Part shown: positions 51,175 to 60,552 of the stretch, piece by piece | How positions within the stretch are numbered: position 1 is the stretch's first letter | Layout: each line of letters starts with the position of its first letter | Assembly (NCBI GenBank): GCA_965222175.1 | Contig: OZ244938.1 | Coordinates: 2,046,001 to 2,110,000 of the forward strand | From: NORP240 sp965222175 | GTDB taxonomy: Bacteria > Pseudomonadota > Gammaproteobacteria > Pseudomonadales > Pseudohongiellaceae | Direction: 5' to 3' | Length of the DNA: 64,000 nt | The notes under the pieces: model-generated | The model's database searches: none | The model's input: only the letters and a program-made list of their open reading frames with translations | Told to the model about the DNA's origin: nothing | Position numbers and translations under genes: made by a program

Positions 51175-52938
51175 TTACATCTGTTCCAGAACATCGAGGC
51201 CCAGCAGGTCAAGCCCGTCCCGCAGCGTCGATGCGGTGAGTTCGGCAAGGGCCAGCCTGCTGGCTTTTACCTCGGCTTCCGCCTTGAGGATGGGACAGCT
51301 TTCGTAGAACCGCATAAACAGGCCCGCCAGTTCGAACAGGTAGGTACACAGGTGGCTGGGGAAGTAATCCTCGGCCACGGTCTGCAGGACTTCCGGCAGT
51401 CGAAGCAGTTTCAGGATCAGGGCCCTTTCCTCCGCAGCGGTGATGGTGATCTCGCCGCGCTGCCGGTCTGCGTCCGCCTGTTTTCTCAGGATACTGCGTA
51501 TCCGCGTATAGGCATACAGCAGGTAGGGGGCGGTGTTGCCGTCCAGGGCCAGCATGCTGTCCCAGTCGAAGACGTAGTCACTGGTCCGGTTCTTTGACAG
51601 GTCCGCGTACTTCACCGCACCGACGCCGACTTTTTCCGCGATGTCACGACGGGTTTCCTCGGCAAGCTCCGGGCTTTTTGCCGACACCAGATCAAAAGCC
51701 CGGCGCACCGCTTCGTCCAGCAGGTCGATGAGCTTGATGGTATCACCACTGCGTGTTTTGAACGGCTTGCCGTCCCTGCCCATCATCGTGCCGTAGGCGA
51801 CGTGTTCCAGGGCACAACTTTCCGGCGCGAAGCCGGCGACCCGGGCCACCGCGAAAATCTGTTGAAAGTGCAGGCTCTGGCGGGCATCCACCACGTACAG
51901 AACCCGGTCCGCCGCCAGCTCCGTGGTGCGATACTGGATCGCCGCGAGATCGGTGGTGGAGTAGAGATATCCGCCGTCGGATTTCTGCACGATTACCGGC
52001 AGGGGCTCATCGTTCTTGCCGCGGAATTCAGGCAGAAATACACAGCGGGCGCCCTGGGAAACCGTCAGCAGGTCCTGGTTCTCCAGCTGCCGGATAATTT
52101 CCGGCAGCCGGTCGTTATAAAAACTTTCCGCCCGCAGATCCGAGCGTCGCAGCTTGATCTGCAGCTTGTCGTAAACCGCCTCGCAGTGGCGCAGGGACTC
52201 CTCGATGAACCGGTGCCAGATTGTCAGGCTTTCCTCATCGCCGCCCTGGAGCCTGACCACGCTGTTGCGGGACTGCTCGGCAAACGCCGGATCGGCGTCG
52301 AACTGTTCCCGGGCGGCCCGGTAAAACACCTCCAGGTCCTCCAGGGCCGAAGAAACGCTGTCCAGGTCGTCGCTGACCCGTTGCAGGTAAGCAATCAGCA
52401 TACCGAACTGAGTACCCCAGTCACCGACATGGTTCTGCCGGATGACCCGATGGCCCACGCGCTCCAGGATGCGCACCAGGCTGTCGCCGATGATGGTGCC
52501 GCGCAGGTGACCGACGTGCATTTCCTTGGCCAGGTTGGGCGAGGAATAGTCCACCACGATGGTCTGGGGTTCGCTGACCCGGGCCATGGCGTCGGCGCCT
52601 TCTGCCTGTAGCTGGTTGGCACGACCGGTCAGCCAGCTGTCCGCCAGGTGAACGTTGATGAAACCGGGGCCGGCGACTTCGAAGCGTTGCACCAGTGGTC
52701 CGGCCACGGACGAACCACTGACCAGGGGCCCGGTTTCCAGCCGTGCACACACCTGGGTGGCAATTTCCCGTGGATTCTTTTTCAACTGCTTGGCCGCCGA
52801 CATGACACCATTGGCCTGGTAATCACCAAACTCCGGTCGCGACGCGGGAATCACCAGGGCAGGGCATCGGGGGATACCGCTGATCTCGCTGAGGGCAGTG
52901 CTGATCTGTTGATCAAGGGTTTCTCGAATTGTCGACAT
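51175..52938 (-). CDS. argS: Arginine-tRNA ligase
   Basis: 587 residues. N-terminal additional domain, HIGH-type motif SSPNLAKEMHVGHLRGTIIG (20), KFKTR-like KPFKTRSGD replacing KMSKS, and the DALR anticodon-binding domain at the C-terminus (PSHLCTYLFELAGLFMRFYE, 20). Charges tRNA-Arg. Divergent from rluC with 216 bases between them. Confidence 0.97.
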   Translation of the reverse strand: MSTIRETLDQQISTALSEISGIPRCPALVIPASRPEFGDYQANGVMSAAKQLKKNPREIATQVCARLETGPLVSGSSVAGPLVQRFEVAGPGFINVHLADSWLTGRANQLQAEGADAMARVSEPQTIVVDYSSPNLAKEMHVGHLRGTIIGDSLVRILERVGHRVIRQNHVGDWGTQFGMLIAYLQRVSDDLDSVSSALEDLEVFYRAAREQFDADPAFAEQSRNSVVRLQGGDEESLTIWHRFIEESLRHCEAVYDKLQIKLRRSDLRAESFYNDRLPEIIRQLENQDLLTVSQGARCVFLPEFRGKNDEPLPVIVQKSDGGYLYSTTDLAAIQYRTTELAADRVLYVVDARQSLHFQQIFAVARVAGFAPESCALEHVAYGTMMGRDGKPFKTRSGDTIKLIDLLDEAVRRAFDLVSAKSPELAEETRRDIAEKVGVGAVKYADLSKNRTSDYVFDWDSMLALDGNTAPYLLYAYTRIRSILRKQADADRQRGEITITAAEERALILKLLRLPEVLQTVAEDYFPSHLCTYLFELAGLFMRFYESCPILKAEAEVKASRLALAELTASTLRDGLDLLGLDVLEQM

Positions 52939-53160
52939 ACACGTTTACTTCCATCATTGCTACGCCACGGGTGAACCGGTGTTAACGGGTGCCCGGGCAC
53001 CCGGGTCAATCTGGCAAGGCGCGATTGTACACTATTGGCTGTGAATCTCATGGGTTCTGCCGGGCATGCAGCCAGACAGGGCGGCAACCGGCAGGGGCTG
53101 TCCGACGCTGTGGCTATTCCCCCGGGGTGCCTTAAAATAACGGTTTAGACAACAGTGGTC

Positions 53161-54144
53161 ATGACCACGAGGCGGCAGATCCAGGTGACCGAGACCAGCC
53201 AGGTTCAATTTACCGAGGTAAACGCGGAGACGGCAGGCCAGCGACTGGACAATTACCTGCTGCGCCTGCTCAAGGGCTGCCCCAAGTCCCGGGTCTATCG
53301 CATGATTCGCAAGGGCGAAGTCCGCATCAACAGGAAACGGGCAAAGCCGGACAGTCGCCTGGAGGAAGGCGACCTGGTGCGTATTCCACCGGTCCGGCTG
53401 GCCGAGAGGGAGGAGCCGCCCAGTCCGGGCCAGGGGCTGAGACGCCTGCTGGAGCAGGGCATACTGCATGAAGATGACGACTTCCTGGTGGTCAACAAGC
53501 CCGCCGGACTGGCCGTGCATGGCGGCTCCGGGGTGCGTCTCGGCATGATCGAGGCGTTGCGCCAGATGCATGCCCGTTGGTCGGCGCTGGAATTGGTGCA
53601 TCGCCTGGACCGTGATACATCAGGCTGCATGGTGCTGTCTAAAAATACGCGGTTTCTCAGAGAGATAAATAAACAATTTAAAGAAAAATCTGTTACCAAG
53701 ATCTACCTGGCACTGGTACGAGGAGCCTGGCCGGACAGCCTGCGACAGGTAGAGGCGAAACTGCAGAAGAACCAGCTGGAGTCCGGTGAACGCATGGTGC
53801 GCGTGGATGAGACCGGCGAAGCCGGAAAAGCGGCGCTGACCCGGTTTCGCGTGGTGGAGCGATTCGGCGGGCTGGCCACCCTGGTGGAGGCCGTTCCGGT
53901 AACCGGGCGCACCCACCAGATCCGCGTCCATTGCCGACACGGTGGACACCCGATTCTCGGCGACACCAAGTACGGAGACCGGTCCAGTGAGCCGCTACAG
54001 GGCATCAGGCGCCTTTGCCTGCACGCCGCGGCCCTGGAATTCTGTTTTCCTCCTGATGCCTCGCCGCGGCGCTTCCAGGCAGCCCTTGACACCGACTTTG
54101 AGGCAATCCTCAAGCTATTGAGAAAACAGAAAAATATTGCCTGA
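53161..54144 (+). CDS. rluC: 23S rRNA pseudouridine(955/2504/2580) synthase
   Basis: 327 residues from the ATG at 53161 (a GTG six bases earlier is an alternative). S4 domain (AGQRLDNYLLRLLKGCPKSR, 20), then the RluA-type catalytic Asp in LELVHRLDRDTSGCMVLSKN (20), VTGRTHQIRVHCRHGGHPIL (20). Close to E. coli RluC in length. A 60-base AT-rich patch (53638-53697) with rare codons AGA and ATA interrupts the GC-rich gene. The usual neighbour rne is replaced by argS. Confidence 0.95.
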   Translation: MTTRRQIQVTETSQVQFTEVNAETAGQRLDNYLLRLLKGCPKSRVYRMIRKGEVRINRKRAKPDSRLEEGDLVRIPPVRLAEREEPPSPGQGLRRLLEQGILHEDDDFLVVNKPAGLAVHGGSGVRLGMIEALRQMHARWSALELVHRLDRDTSGCMVLSKNTRFLREINKQFKEKSVTKIYLALVRGAWPDSLRQVEAKLQKNQLESGERMVRVDETGEAGKAALTRFRVVERFGGLATLVEAVPVTGRTHQIRVHCRHGGHPILGDTKYGDRSSEPLQGIRRLCLHAAALEFCFPPDASPRRFQAALDTDFEAILKLLRKQKNIA

Positions 54145-54171
54145 AAAAAGCATGATTCCAGGCAACTTTTT

Positions 54172-54200
54172 TTGACACGTAGAGCCTCTGCCACTATTAT
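54172..54200 (+). promoter_or_regulatory. Sigma-70 promoter of yceD-rpmF-plsX
   Basis: TTGACA (54172-54177), exact 17-base spacer, TATTAT (54195-54200). The expected start (54206-54210) falls at or within four bases of the yceD ATG. Confidence 0.85.
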
Positions 54201-54209
54201 TGCGCGCCT

Positions 54210-54743
54210 ATGTCGGACACCCCCCTGCCAACCTACGTAGACGCCCGCAAGGCTTTCAAACAGGAAGCCTCGGTCAGCGGGTTTGTTGAACTGTGCAAGC
54301 TGGTGCGGGTGGCGGAAAGCGCCGTGGAAAAAGACGGCCTGATCCAGGCCAGCCTGGCGTTTGTCCAGGACAGTGCCGGCCGGCGACGGATCCGGGGCCG
54401 GGTAACCGGCAGGCTCACGCTGACCTGTCAGCGCTGCCTGGAGCCGGTCAGCGTCGATCTTGGCGAGGAACTGGACCTGGTGCTGGTGGTGGATGAAGCC
54501 GCGGCCCAGGAACTGGACAAGGAATTTGATCCCTGGATTTGCGGGGATCACCGGCTGGTCCTGGCGGATATCCTGGACGAACAGCTGTTGCTGGGCATGC
54601 CCATCGTCAGTTTTCACCAGGCAGGGCCCTGTTACGAGGGCACGCTGGCCGGGATGCAGGTCAAGGACAGCATCGACGACAGCAGCGCAGCGGCAGACCC
54701 GTCCAGCCCGTTTGCGGTACTGGCCGGACTGAAACTGGATTAA
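54210..54743 (+). CDS. yceD: YceD (DUF177) 23S rRNA accumulation protein
   Basis: 177 residues. Begins LPTYVDARKAFKQEASVSGF, with LTCQRCLEPVSVDLGEELDL and the C-terminal SPFAVLAGLKLD. Conserved Cys pair CxxC in the middle may bind metal. Always beside rpmF, and needed for normal 23S rRNA levels. No ribosome binding site is visible and the promoter predicts a leaderless or near-leaderless mRNA. Confidence 0.93.
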   Translation: MSDTPLPTYVDARKAFKQEASVSGFVELCKLVRVAESAVEKDGLIQASLAFVQDSAGRRRIRGRVTGRLTLTCQRCLEPVSVDLGEELDLVLVVDEAAAQELDKEFDPWICGDHRLVLADILDEQLLLGMPIVSFHQAGPCYEGTLAGMQVKDSIDDSSAAADPSSPFAVLAGLKLD

Positions 54744-54827
54744 GGCGGAACCTGACACCGCCGATACCCGCAGCAATGACAGATGCAGACAACTGTGATG
54801 TCAGGACCCAACACTCAGGAGTAAATC

Positions 54828-55007
54828 ATGGCAGTCCAGAAGAATAAGGTTACCCGGTCCAAGCGCAACCAGCGCCGAGCCCACGACAGCCTGTCCGGGC
54901 CCACCTTGTCCACAGACAAGACTACCGGTGAGGTACATCGACGCCACCACGTCACCGCGGATGGCTTCTACAAGGGCAGGAAGGTACTGGATATCGGCGA
55001 CGAGTAA
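54828..55007 (+). CDS. rpmF: 50S ribosomal protein L32
   Basis: 59 residues: MAVQKNKVTRSKRNQRRAHD, then LSGPTLSTDKTTGEVHRRHH, ending GFYKGRKVLDIGDE. This is the standard L32 sequence and length. It lacks the zinc cysteines seen in some L32 forms. AGGAG lies seven bases before the ATG. The plsX start follows two bases after the stop. Confidence 0.97.
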   Translation: MAVQKNKVTRSKRNQRRAHDSLSGPTLSTDKTTGEVHRRHHVTADGFYKGRKVLDIGDE

Positions 55008-55009
55008 CC

Positions 55010-56053
55010 TTGAGTTACCCGAAACGCATTGCCATCGACGCCATGGGCGGTGACTCCGGTGTTGATGTCACCGTACCGGCCGCCCTGCAGGCACTGGAAA
55101 AACACCCCGGACTGGAGCTGCACCTGGTGGGTGACAGCGCCCTGATCGAGCCGTTGCTGGGGGACCGCGATAACCCGGCCCGGCGACAGCGCCTGACGGT
55201 CCAGCATACCGATGCCGTGGTGCGGGATGAAGACCGACCGACCCGGGTGCTGCGGGACCGGACCGTGACCTCCATGTTCCGGGCCGTTCAGCTGGTGCAG
55301 GAAGGCACGGTGTCAGCCTGTGTCAGCGCGGGCAATACCGGGGCCCTGTTGCTGTGTGGACGTCACCTGCTGAAAACAGCCAGGGGCATCGACAAGCCGG
55401 CGATCATGGCCATCATCCCCGGCGCCACGCGGCACTGTTATCTGCTGGACGTCGGCGCCAATGTCGATTGTCAGGCCGCACAGCTGTTCCAGTTCGCGGT
55501 CATGGGTTCAGTGCTGGCCGAGTCCCTCGATGGCCTGGCCCCACCCAGGGTGGCCCTGCTGAATATCGGCGTGGAAGACTACAAGGGAAATGAGCAGGTC
55601 AGGGCAGCGGCATCCCTGCTGGAACAATGTCGCGAAATCAACTATATCGGTTACGTGGAAGGCAGTGCCCTGTTCGAGGGCGTGGCCGACGTGGTGGTGT
55701 GCGATGGCTTTGTCGGTAATGTTACGATCAAGTCCAGCGCCGGCGTGGTGCGGGTAATCGACAAGGCCATTGCTGAGATCGTGGCAGCAGACCAGCAAAA
55801 CCGGCGCGACGCCGGGGACCATGCTGAACTGATAGCTGCCCTGCAGCAGCGGGTCGATCCCGGTCAGTTCAACGGGGCCAGCCTGCTGGGACTGCAGGGC
55901 ATTATCGTCAAGAGTCACGGCAATGCCGGCAGCAGGGGGTTTTCCTTTGCCATCGACAGGGCCGTCAGGGAAGTGGACAACATGGTCCCTGATCTCATCG
56001 CCGCCAGGGTGGGCAGGATTATGGACCGGCAGCAACACGCACCGCTGGCGTGA
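55010..56053 (+). CDS. plsX: Phosphate acyltransferase PlsX
   Basis: 347 residues, TTG start two bases after rpmF. KRIAIDAMGGDSGVDVTVPA (20), SACVSAGNTGALLLCGRHLL (20), LLDVGANVDC, and NIGVEDYKGNEQVRAAASLL (20). Makes acyl-phosphate from acyl-ACP for phospholipid synthesis. It is normally followed by fabH, which is missing here. Confidence 0.96.
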   Translation: MSYPKRIAIDAMGGDSGVDVTVPAALQALEKHPGLELHLVGDSALIEPLLGDRDNPARRQRLTVQHTDAVVRDEDRPTRVLRDRTVTSMFRAVQLVQEGTVSACVSAGNTGALLLCGRHLLKTARGIDKPAIMAIIPGATRHCYLLDVGANVDCQAAQLFQFAVMGSVLAESLDGLAPPRVALLNIGVEDYKGNEQVRAAASLLEQCREINYIGYVEGSALFEGVADVVVCDGFVGNVTIKSSAGVVRVIDKAIAEIVAADQQNRRDAGDHAELIAALQQRVDPGQFNGASLLGLQGIIVKSHGNAGSRGFSFAIDRAVREVDNMVPDLIAARVGRIMDRQQHAPLA

Positions 56054-56120
56054 CAACAACACGAATCACAATAATTCAGAATAAAATAATTCGGCATAAA
56101 AAAGACGAGCGGGTATTCTC

Positions 56121-57059
56121 ATGCAAAAATTCGGTTTTGTTTTCCCCGGGCAGGGCTCTCAAAAACTGGGCATGCTGGCGGATCTTGCCAGCCAGCATCC
56201 ACAGCTGCAGGACACCTTCGCGGAGGCCTCGGCCGCCCTGGGGATAAATCTGTGGGAGGTCTGCCAGCGTGACGCCGACAATGTTCTGGACCAGACAGAG
56301 ATTACCCAGCCGGTGCTGCTGACCGCCTCGGTGGCAATCTGGCGGCTGTGGCAACACAGCAAGGCACCGGACCCGGTGATCATGGCCGGCCACAGCCTGG
56401 GCGAGTACTCTGCCCTGGTCTGTGCCGGTGTGCTGGATTTTACCGACGCCGTGGTGCTGGTGAACAAACGTGGCAAGTACATGCAGACGGCGGTTCCGCC
56501 GGGAACCGGCGCCATGGCGGCTATCGTCGGACTGGAAAACTACCAGATCCAGGAAATCTGCCAGCAGCAGGCCCAGGGCCAGGTGGTCTCGGCGGCCAAT
56601 TTCAATTCCCCGGGCCAGACGGTCATCGCCGGTGATACCGAAGCGGTGGAACGCGCCATGCAGGCCTGCAAGGAGGCCGGGGCTAAACGTGCGCTGCCAC
56701 TGAAGGTCAGCGTGCCGTCCCACTGCCAGTTGATGCAGCCGGCCGCCGAAAGGCTGGCCGTGGATTTACAGGCGCTGACATTCCGCCCGGCGAGTATTCC
56801 GGTGGCACAGAATGTCAACGCCGAGGTGACGACAGATGCCGACAGTATCAGGCAGAATCTGCTGGATCAGCTGCACCGGCCGGTTCAGTGGGTGGACACT
56901 GTGCGCCTGATGCATCGTGGCGGCGTACAGGCCGTGGTGGAGTGCGGCCCGGGCAAGGTGCTGTGCGGCCTGATTCGACGTATCGAAAGTGAACTGACCT
57001 GTTTCGGCAGCGAGGACAGCAACAGTTTTCAGCAGGCATGTAACGAGGCGATTGGCTGA
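56121..57059 (+). CDS. fabD: Malonyl-CoA-ACP transacylase
   Basis: 312 residues. FVFPGQGSQKLGML, nucleophile serine in GHSLGEYSAL near residue 92, VPSHCQLMQPAAERL with the active-site His, and GPGKVLCGLIRRI. Loads malonate onto ACP. 67 bases after plsX, filled by AT-rich sequence. Confidence 0.96.
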   Translation: MQKFGFVFPGQGSQKLGMLADLASQHPQLQDTFAEASAALGINLWEVCQRDADNVLDQTEITQPVLLTASVAIWRLWQHSKAPDPVIMAGHSLGEYSALVCAGVLDFTDAVVLVNKRGKYMQTAVPPGTGAMAAIVGLENYQIQEICQQQAQGQVVSAANFNSPGQTVIAGDTEAVERAMQACKEAGAKRALPLKVSVPSHCQLMQPAAERLAVDLQALTFRPASIPVAQNVNAEVTTDADSIRQNLLDQLHRPVQWVDTVRLMHRGGVQAVVECGPGKVLCGLIRRIESELTCFGSEDSNSFQQACNEAIG

Positions 57060-57162
57060 GCGGTCACAGCACTGTCGCCTGGCTGGCTGAACTGCCGGCC
57101 GGGTCGGTGGTCATGACCCTGAACCTGCTGATCGCGACTAAACTATTGGGGAGAACGCAATC

Positions 57163-57906
57163 ATGAGCGACGCACAGCGAATAGCCCTGGTTACCGGGGC
57201 CAGTCGTGGCATCGGCCGAGCGATAGCACTGGAATTGGGGCGGCAGGGCATGGTGGTTATCGGCACCGCCACCACGGAAACAGGTGCCGGTGCCATTTCT
57301 GACTACCTCGCGGAACAGGATGTGACCGGCCAGGGTATGGAGCTCAACGTGGCCTCCGATGACGCCGTCAACATGTGCCTGGAAAAAATAGGCGATACTT
57401 TCGGCATACCCCTGGTGGTGGTAAACAATGCCGGCATTACCCGGGACAACCTGCTGATGCGCATGAAGGCCGGTGAATGGGATGCCGTTATCGAAACCAA
57501 TTTGAACGCCATGTACCGGGTGTGCAAGGGCTGTCTGAAAGGCATGACCAGGGCCCGCTGGGGACGCATAATCAACATCAGTTCCGTGGTCGGCTCCAGC
57601 GGCAACGCGGGGCAGACCAACTACGCGGCGTCCAAGGCAGGTATCGAGGGATTTTCCCGGGCGCTGGCCAAGGAGGTCGGTTCCCGGGGCATCACCGTCA
57701 ACGCCGTTGCCCCGGGGTTTATCGATACCGACATGACCAGTTCGCTGCCGGAAAAACAGCGGCAGGCGCTGCTGGATCAGATCCCTCTGGCGCGACTGGG
57801 AGATGCCGAAGAAATAGCGGCGGTGGTAGGTTTTCTCGCTTCCGACAAGGCCGGTTATATCACCGGCGAAACGGTACACGTCAACGGCGGCATGTACATG
57901 GGGTAG
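57163..57906 (+). CDS. fabG: 3-oxoacyl-ACP reductase
   Basis: 247 residues. Short-chain dehydrogenase with VTGASRGIGRAIALELG, NNAGITRDNLLMRM, catalytic Ser/Tyr/Lys in NISSVVGSSGNAGQTNYAAS (20) then KAGIEGF, and PGFIDTDMT. NADPH-dependent first reduction of the elongation cycle. Confidence 0.97.
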   Translation: MSDAQRIALVTGASRGIGRAIALELGRQGMVVIGTATTETGAGAISDYLAEQDVTGQGMELNVASDDAVNMCLEKIGDTFGIPLVVVNNAGITRDNLLMRMKAGEWDAVIETNLNAMYRVCKGCLKGMTRARWGRIINISSVVGSSGNAGQTNYAASKAGIEGFSRALAKEVGSRGITVNAVAPGFIDTDMTSSLPEKQRQALLDQIPLARLGDAEEIAAVVGFLASDKAGYITGETVHVNGGMYMG

Positions 57907-58099
57907 TTTCTGATGTGGAATGTATCTTTCTGAAATCGCGAAGAATTTTGGTTTCAGATTAAATTTTCCGCCGTAGAGATTACAACTCACTGAAAATAGA
58001 GGTAAACTTGCGTCCAGAATTGCAGGGCTGGTCCGTCCCATCCCTCGGTGTTGAAGTCGGCCGCACAATATTGAAGAAACTCAGGAGCTAAAGATCGAT

Positions 58100-58333
58100 A
58101 TGAGTAGCATTGAAGAGCGGGTTAAAAAAATCGTTTGCGAACAACTTGGCGTTAAAGAAGATGAAGTAAAACCTTCCGCTTCTTTTGTAGAAGACCTGGG
58201 CGCTGACTCATTGGATACCGTAGAACTGGTAATGGCACTCGAGGAAGAATTTGAAACTGAAATTCCCGACGAAGAAGCGGAGAAAATTACCACGGTTCAG
58301 CTGGCAATAGATTACATCAACGAACACGTATAG
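58100..58333 (+). CDS. acpP: Acyl carrier protein
   Basis: 77 residues, acidic four-helix protein. Phosphopantetheine attachment at Ser37 in DLGADSLDTVELVMALEEEF (20). Codon use is markedly more A/T-rich than in neighbours, as often seen for this very highly expressed gene. Its 193-base upstream gap may hold a separate promoter. A terminator follows. Confidence 0.98.
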   Translation: MSSIEERVKKIVCEQLGVKEDEVKPSASFVEDLGADSLDTVELVMALEEEFETEIPDEEAEKITTVQLAIDYINEHV

Positions 58334-58351
58334 GGCGTTTACCTGCCCTGG

Positions 58352-58388
58352 AAAAGCTACTCCGGATAACCGGGGTAGCTTTTGTTTT
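58352..58388 (+). terminator. Terminator/attenuator between acpP and fabF
   Basis: GCTACTCCGG-ATAA-CCGGGGTAGC (one G-T pair) followed by TTTTGTTTT, 22 bases after acpP. It would let acpP mRNA accumulate over the downstream genes. Confidence 0.88.
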
Positions 58389-58427
58389 ATCAGCCTGACG
58401 TAATCCTGCAGTAATGGAGACATTTCA

Positions 58428-59669
58428 TTGAACGGCAGAAGAGTGGTAGTAACAGGCCTTGGTCTGCTTACACCGGTCGGCAACGACGTCGACTCGTCCT
58501 GGCAGGCCATCAAGGAAGGCCGCAGCGGGATAAACCCCATCGAGCATTTTGATACGGCGGATTTCACCACCCGCTTTGGCGGCTCGATCAAGGATTTTGA
58601 CTGCACGGACTACATGGGCGCCCGCGAGGCCCGGCGTATGGACGCCTTCATCCAGTACGGCATGGCTGCCGGTGTGCAGGCGGTGCAGGATGCGGGACTG
58701 GAAGACAGCAGTGCCAACCCGGAACGGATCGGCGTTGCCGTGGGTTCTGGAATAGGTGGCATCAATTCCATCGAAGAGACGTCCTACCTGGTGCGCACCC
58801 AGGGTCCCCGGAAAATTTCCCCGTTTTTCGTGCCCGGCTCCATCATCAACATGATCAGCGGCATGCTGTCCATTCGTTTCGGCTACCAGGGCCCGAACAT
58901 CGCCATCACCACTGCGTGTACCACGGGAACTCACAATATCGGCGTGGCGGCCAACATGATCAGCAACAACCAGGCAGATGTCATGCTGGCCGGTGGCGCC
59001 GAAATGTCCTGTTCCCAGGTCGGCCTGGGTGGGTTCTGTGCTGCCCGCGCGCTGTCCACGCGCAATGATGATCCAACCCGCGCCAGTCGTCCCTGGGATC
59101 GTGACCGCGACGGCTTCGTATTGAGCGACGGCGCCGGCGTTCTGGTACTGGAGGAATACGAACATGCCAGGGCCCGGAGCGCCACTATATACGGCGAGCT
59201 GGTGGGTTTCGGCATGAGTGGTGATGCCTATCACATGACATCTCCCACGGAGGGTGGCGCGGGGGCGGCACTGTGCATGAAAAATGCCCTGGCCAGCGCC
59301 GGCCTGGCGCCGGAACAGGTCGACTACATCAACGCCCACGGTACCTCGACCATTGCCGGCGACATCGCGGAAACCCATGCCATCAAACGCGTGTTCGGAG
59401 ACCATGCCTACCGGCTCAGCGTCAGTTCCACCAAGTCCATGATCGGCCACCTGCTGGGTGCCGCCGGTGCCGTCGAGGCGATAGTCTCGATTCTTTCGAT
59501 TCGCGACGGCGTGGTGACACCCACCATCAACCTGGATAACCCTGACGAGGGCTGTGACCTGGATTTCGTACCCCACGAGGCACGGGACCAGGATATCAGT
59601 GTGGCAGTAAGTAATTCCTTCGGTTTCGGTGGCACCAACGGCAGTCTCGTGTTTGCCCGGCTGAACTGA
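58428..59669 (+). CDS. fabF: 3-oxoacyl-ACP synthase II
   Basis: 413 residues; TTG start with GGAGA eight bases upstream. RRVVVTGLGLLTPVGNDVDS (20), nucleophile Cys164 in TTACTTGTHNIG, NAHGTST, and SMIGHLLGAAGAVEAI, giving the Cys-His-His triad. Elongates acyl-ACPs. Confidence 0.97.
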   Translation: MNGRRVVVTGLGLLTPVGNDVDSSWQAIKEGRSGINPIEHFDTADFTTRFGGSIKDFDCTDYMGAREARRMDAFIQYGMAAGVQAVQDAGLEDSSANPERIGVAVGSGIGGINSIEETSYLVRTQGPRKISPFFVPGSIINMISGMLSIRFGYQGPNIAITTACTTGTHNIGVAANMISNNQADVMLAGGAEMSCSQVGLGGFCAARALSTRNDDPTRASRPWDRDRDGFVLSDGAGVLVLEEYEHARARSATIYGELVGFGMSGDAYHMTSPTEGGAGAALCMKNALASAGLAPEQVDYINAHGTSTIAGDIAETHAIKRVFGDHAYRLSVSSTKSMIGHLLGAAGAVEAIVSILSIRDGVVTPTINLDNPDEGCDLDFVPHEARDQDISVAVSNSFGFGGTNGSLVFARLN

Positions 59670-59715
59670 GACCCCCACCGACCACGATCCGGCAGATATA
59701 CGCGGGAGCCTGACT

Positions 59716-60552
59716 GTGCTGGCCAACCTGGTAAACGGCGAAGCGGAGTCCTCGATTCCGGTTACAGACCGAGCTTTCCATTACGGCGATGGCGTGTTCG
59801 AAACCCTGCGTGTTGCCTCCGGAGAAATGACCCTGTGGCCGCAGCACCGCGAACGCCTGCTGGCCGGCTGTGACTTCCTTGGTATCCCGCTGCTTCCCGA
59901 AAAACTGGACAACGATTTACGGCGCCTGCTGGCCGGCAGCCCCGACGAGGGAATTGTCAAGATACTCGTGTCCAGGGGCAGTGGCGGGCGTGGTTACCAG
60001 CCCCGGGGTGTCGGTGCACCGCTGCGCGTTGTTCAGTTTTATTCACTGCCGGATAATGCCAGGCAATTCACCGAGCAGGGCATCGAAGCGACGGTCTGCC
60101 GGCATCCGGTTTCGGGCAATACCCGCATGTCACGTTTCAAACACCTGTGCCGTCTCGACCAGGTACTGGCCAGCCAGGAGCTCGGTGAGCGTTTCCCGGA
60201 AGGCGTGATGCTCAGCGATGATGGATACATAGTCGAAGGTACCCGGAGTAATCTTTTCCTGGCTATTGAAGGCGAACTGGCGACACCTTCGCTGGAGAAA
60301 GCCGGGGTGCAGGGAGTTATGCGACAATACCTGCTGGAGCGGTTTGCGGCTGCCGGTTTGCCGGTGCGCATAGACAGGATTGAAAGAAAGGACCTGCTGG
60401 ATGCCTCGGAACTGTTTTTCTGTAACAGCGTGTTCGGTGTCTGGCCGGTGAAGTCCCTGGTTCACCAACAGGGCACTGTCTGTTACCCGCTTGACAACTT
60501 TACCAGGATGGCCCGGGAGTTCGCAGACGATGCCTTTGCCACGGTGGATTAG
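59716..60552 (+). CDS. pabC: Aminodeoxychorismate lyase
   Basis: 278 residues, fold-type IV PLP enzyme with GTG start. TDRAFHYGDGVFETLRVASG (20), SRGSGGRGYQPRG, catalytic Lys in MSRFKHLCRLDQVLA, and GVMRQYLLERF. Releases 4-aminobenzoate for folate. Overlaps mltG by about 23 bases. Confidence 0.93.
   Translation: MLANLVNGEAESSIPVTDRAFHYGDGVFETLRVASGEMTLWPQHRERLLAGCDFLGIPLLPEKLDNDLRRLLAGSPDEGIVKILVSRGSGGRGYQPRGVGAPLRVVQFYSLPDNARQFTEQGIEATVCRHPVSGNTRMSRFKHLCRLDQVLASQELGERFPEGVMLSDDGYIVEGTRSNLFLAIEGELATPSLEKAGVQGVMRQYLLERFAAAGLPVRIDRIERKDLLDASELFFCNSVFGVWPVKSLVHQQGTVCYPLDNFTRMAREFADDAFATVD

Noticed and set aside
58025..58045. FadR-like site before acpP (CTGGTCCG)
   Set aside because: Only about nine of thirteen positions match, which is weak in GC-rich DNA.
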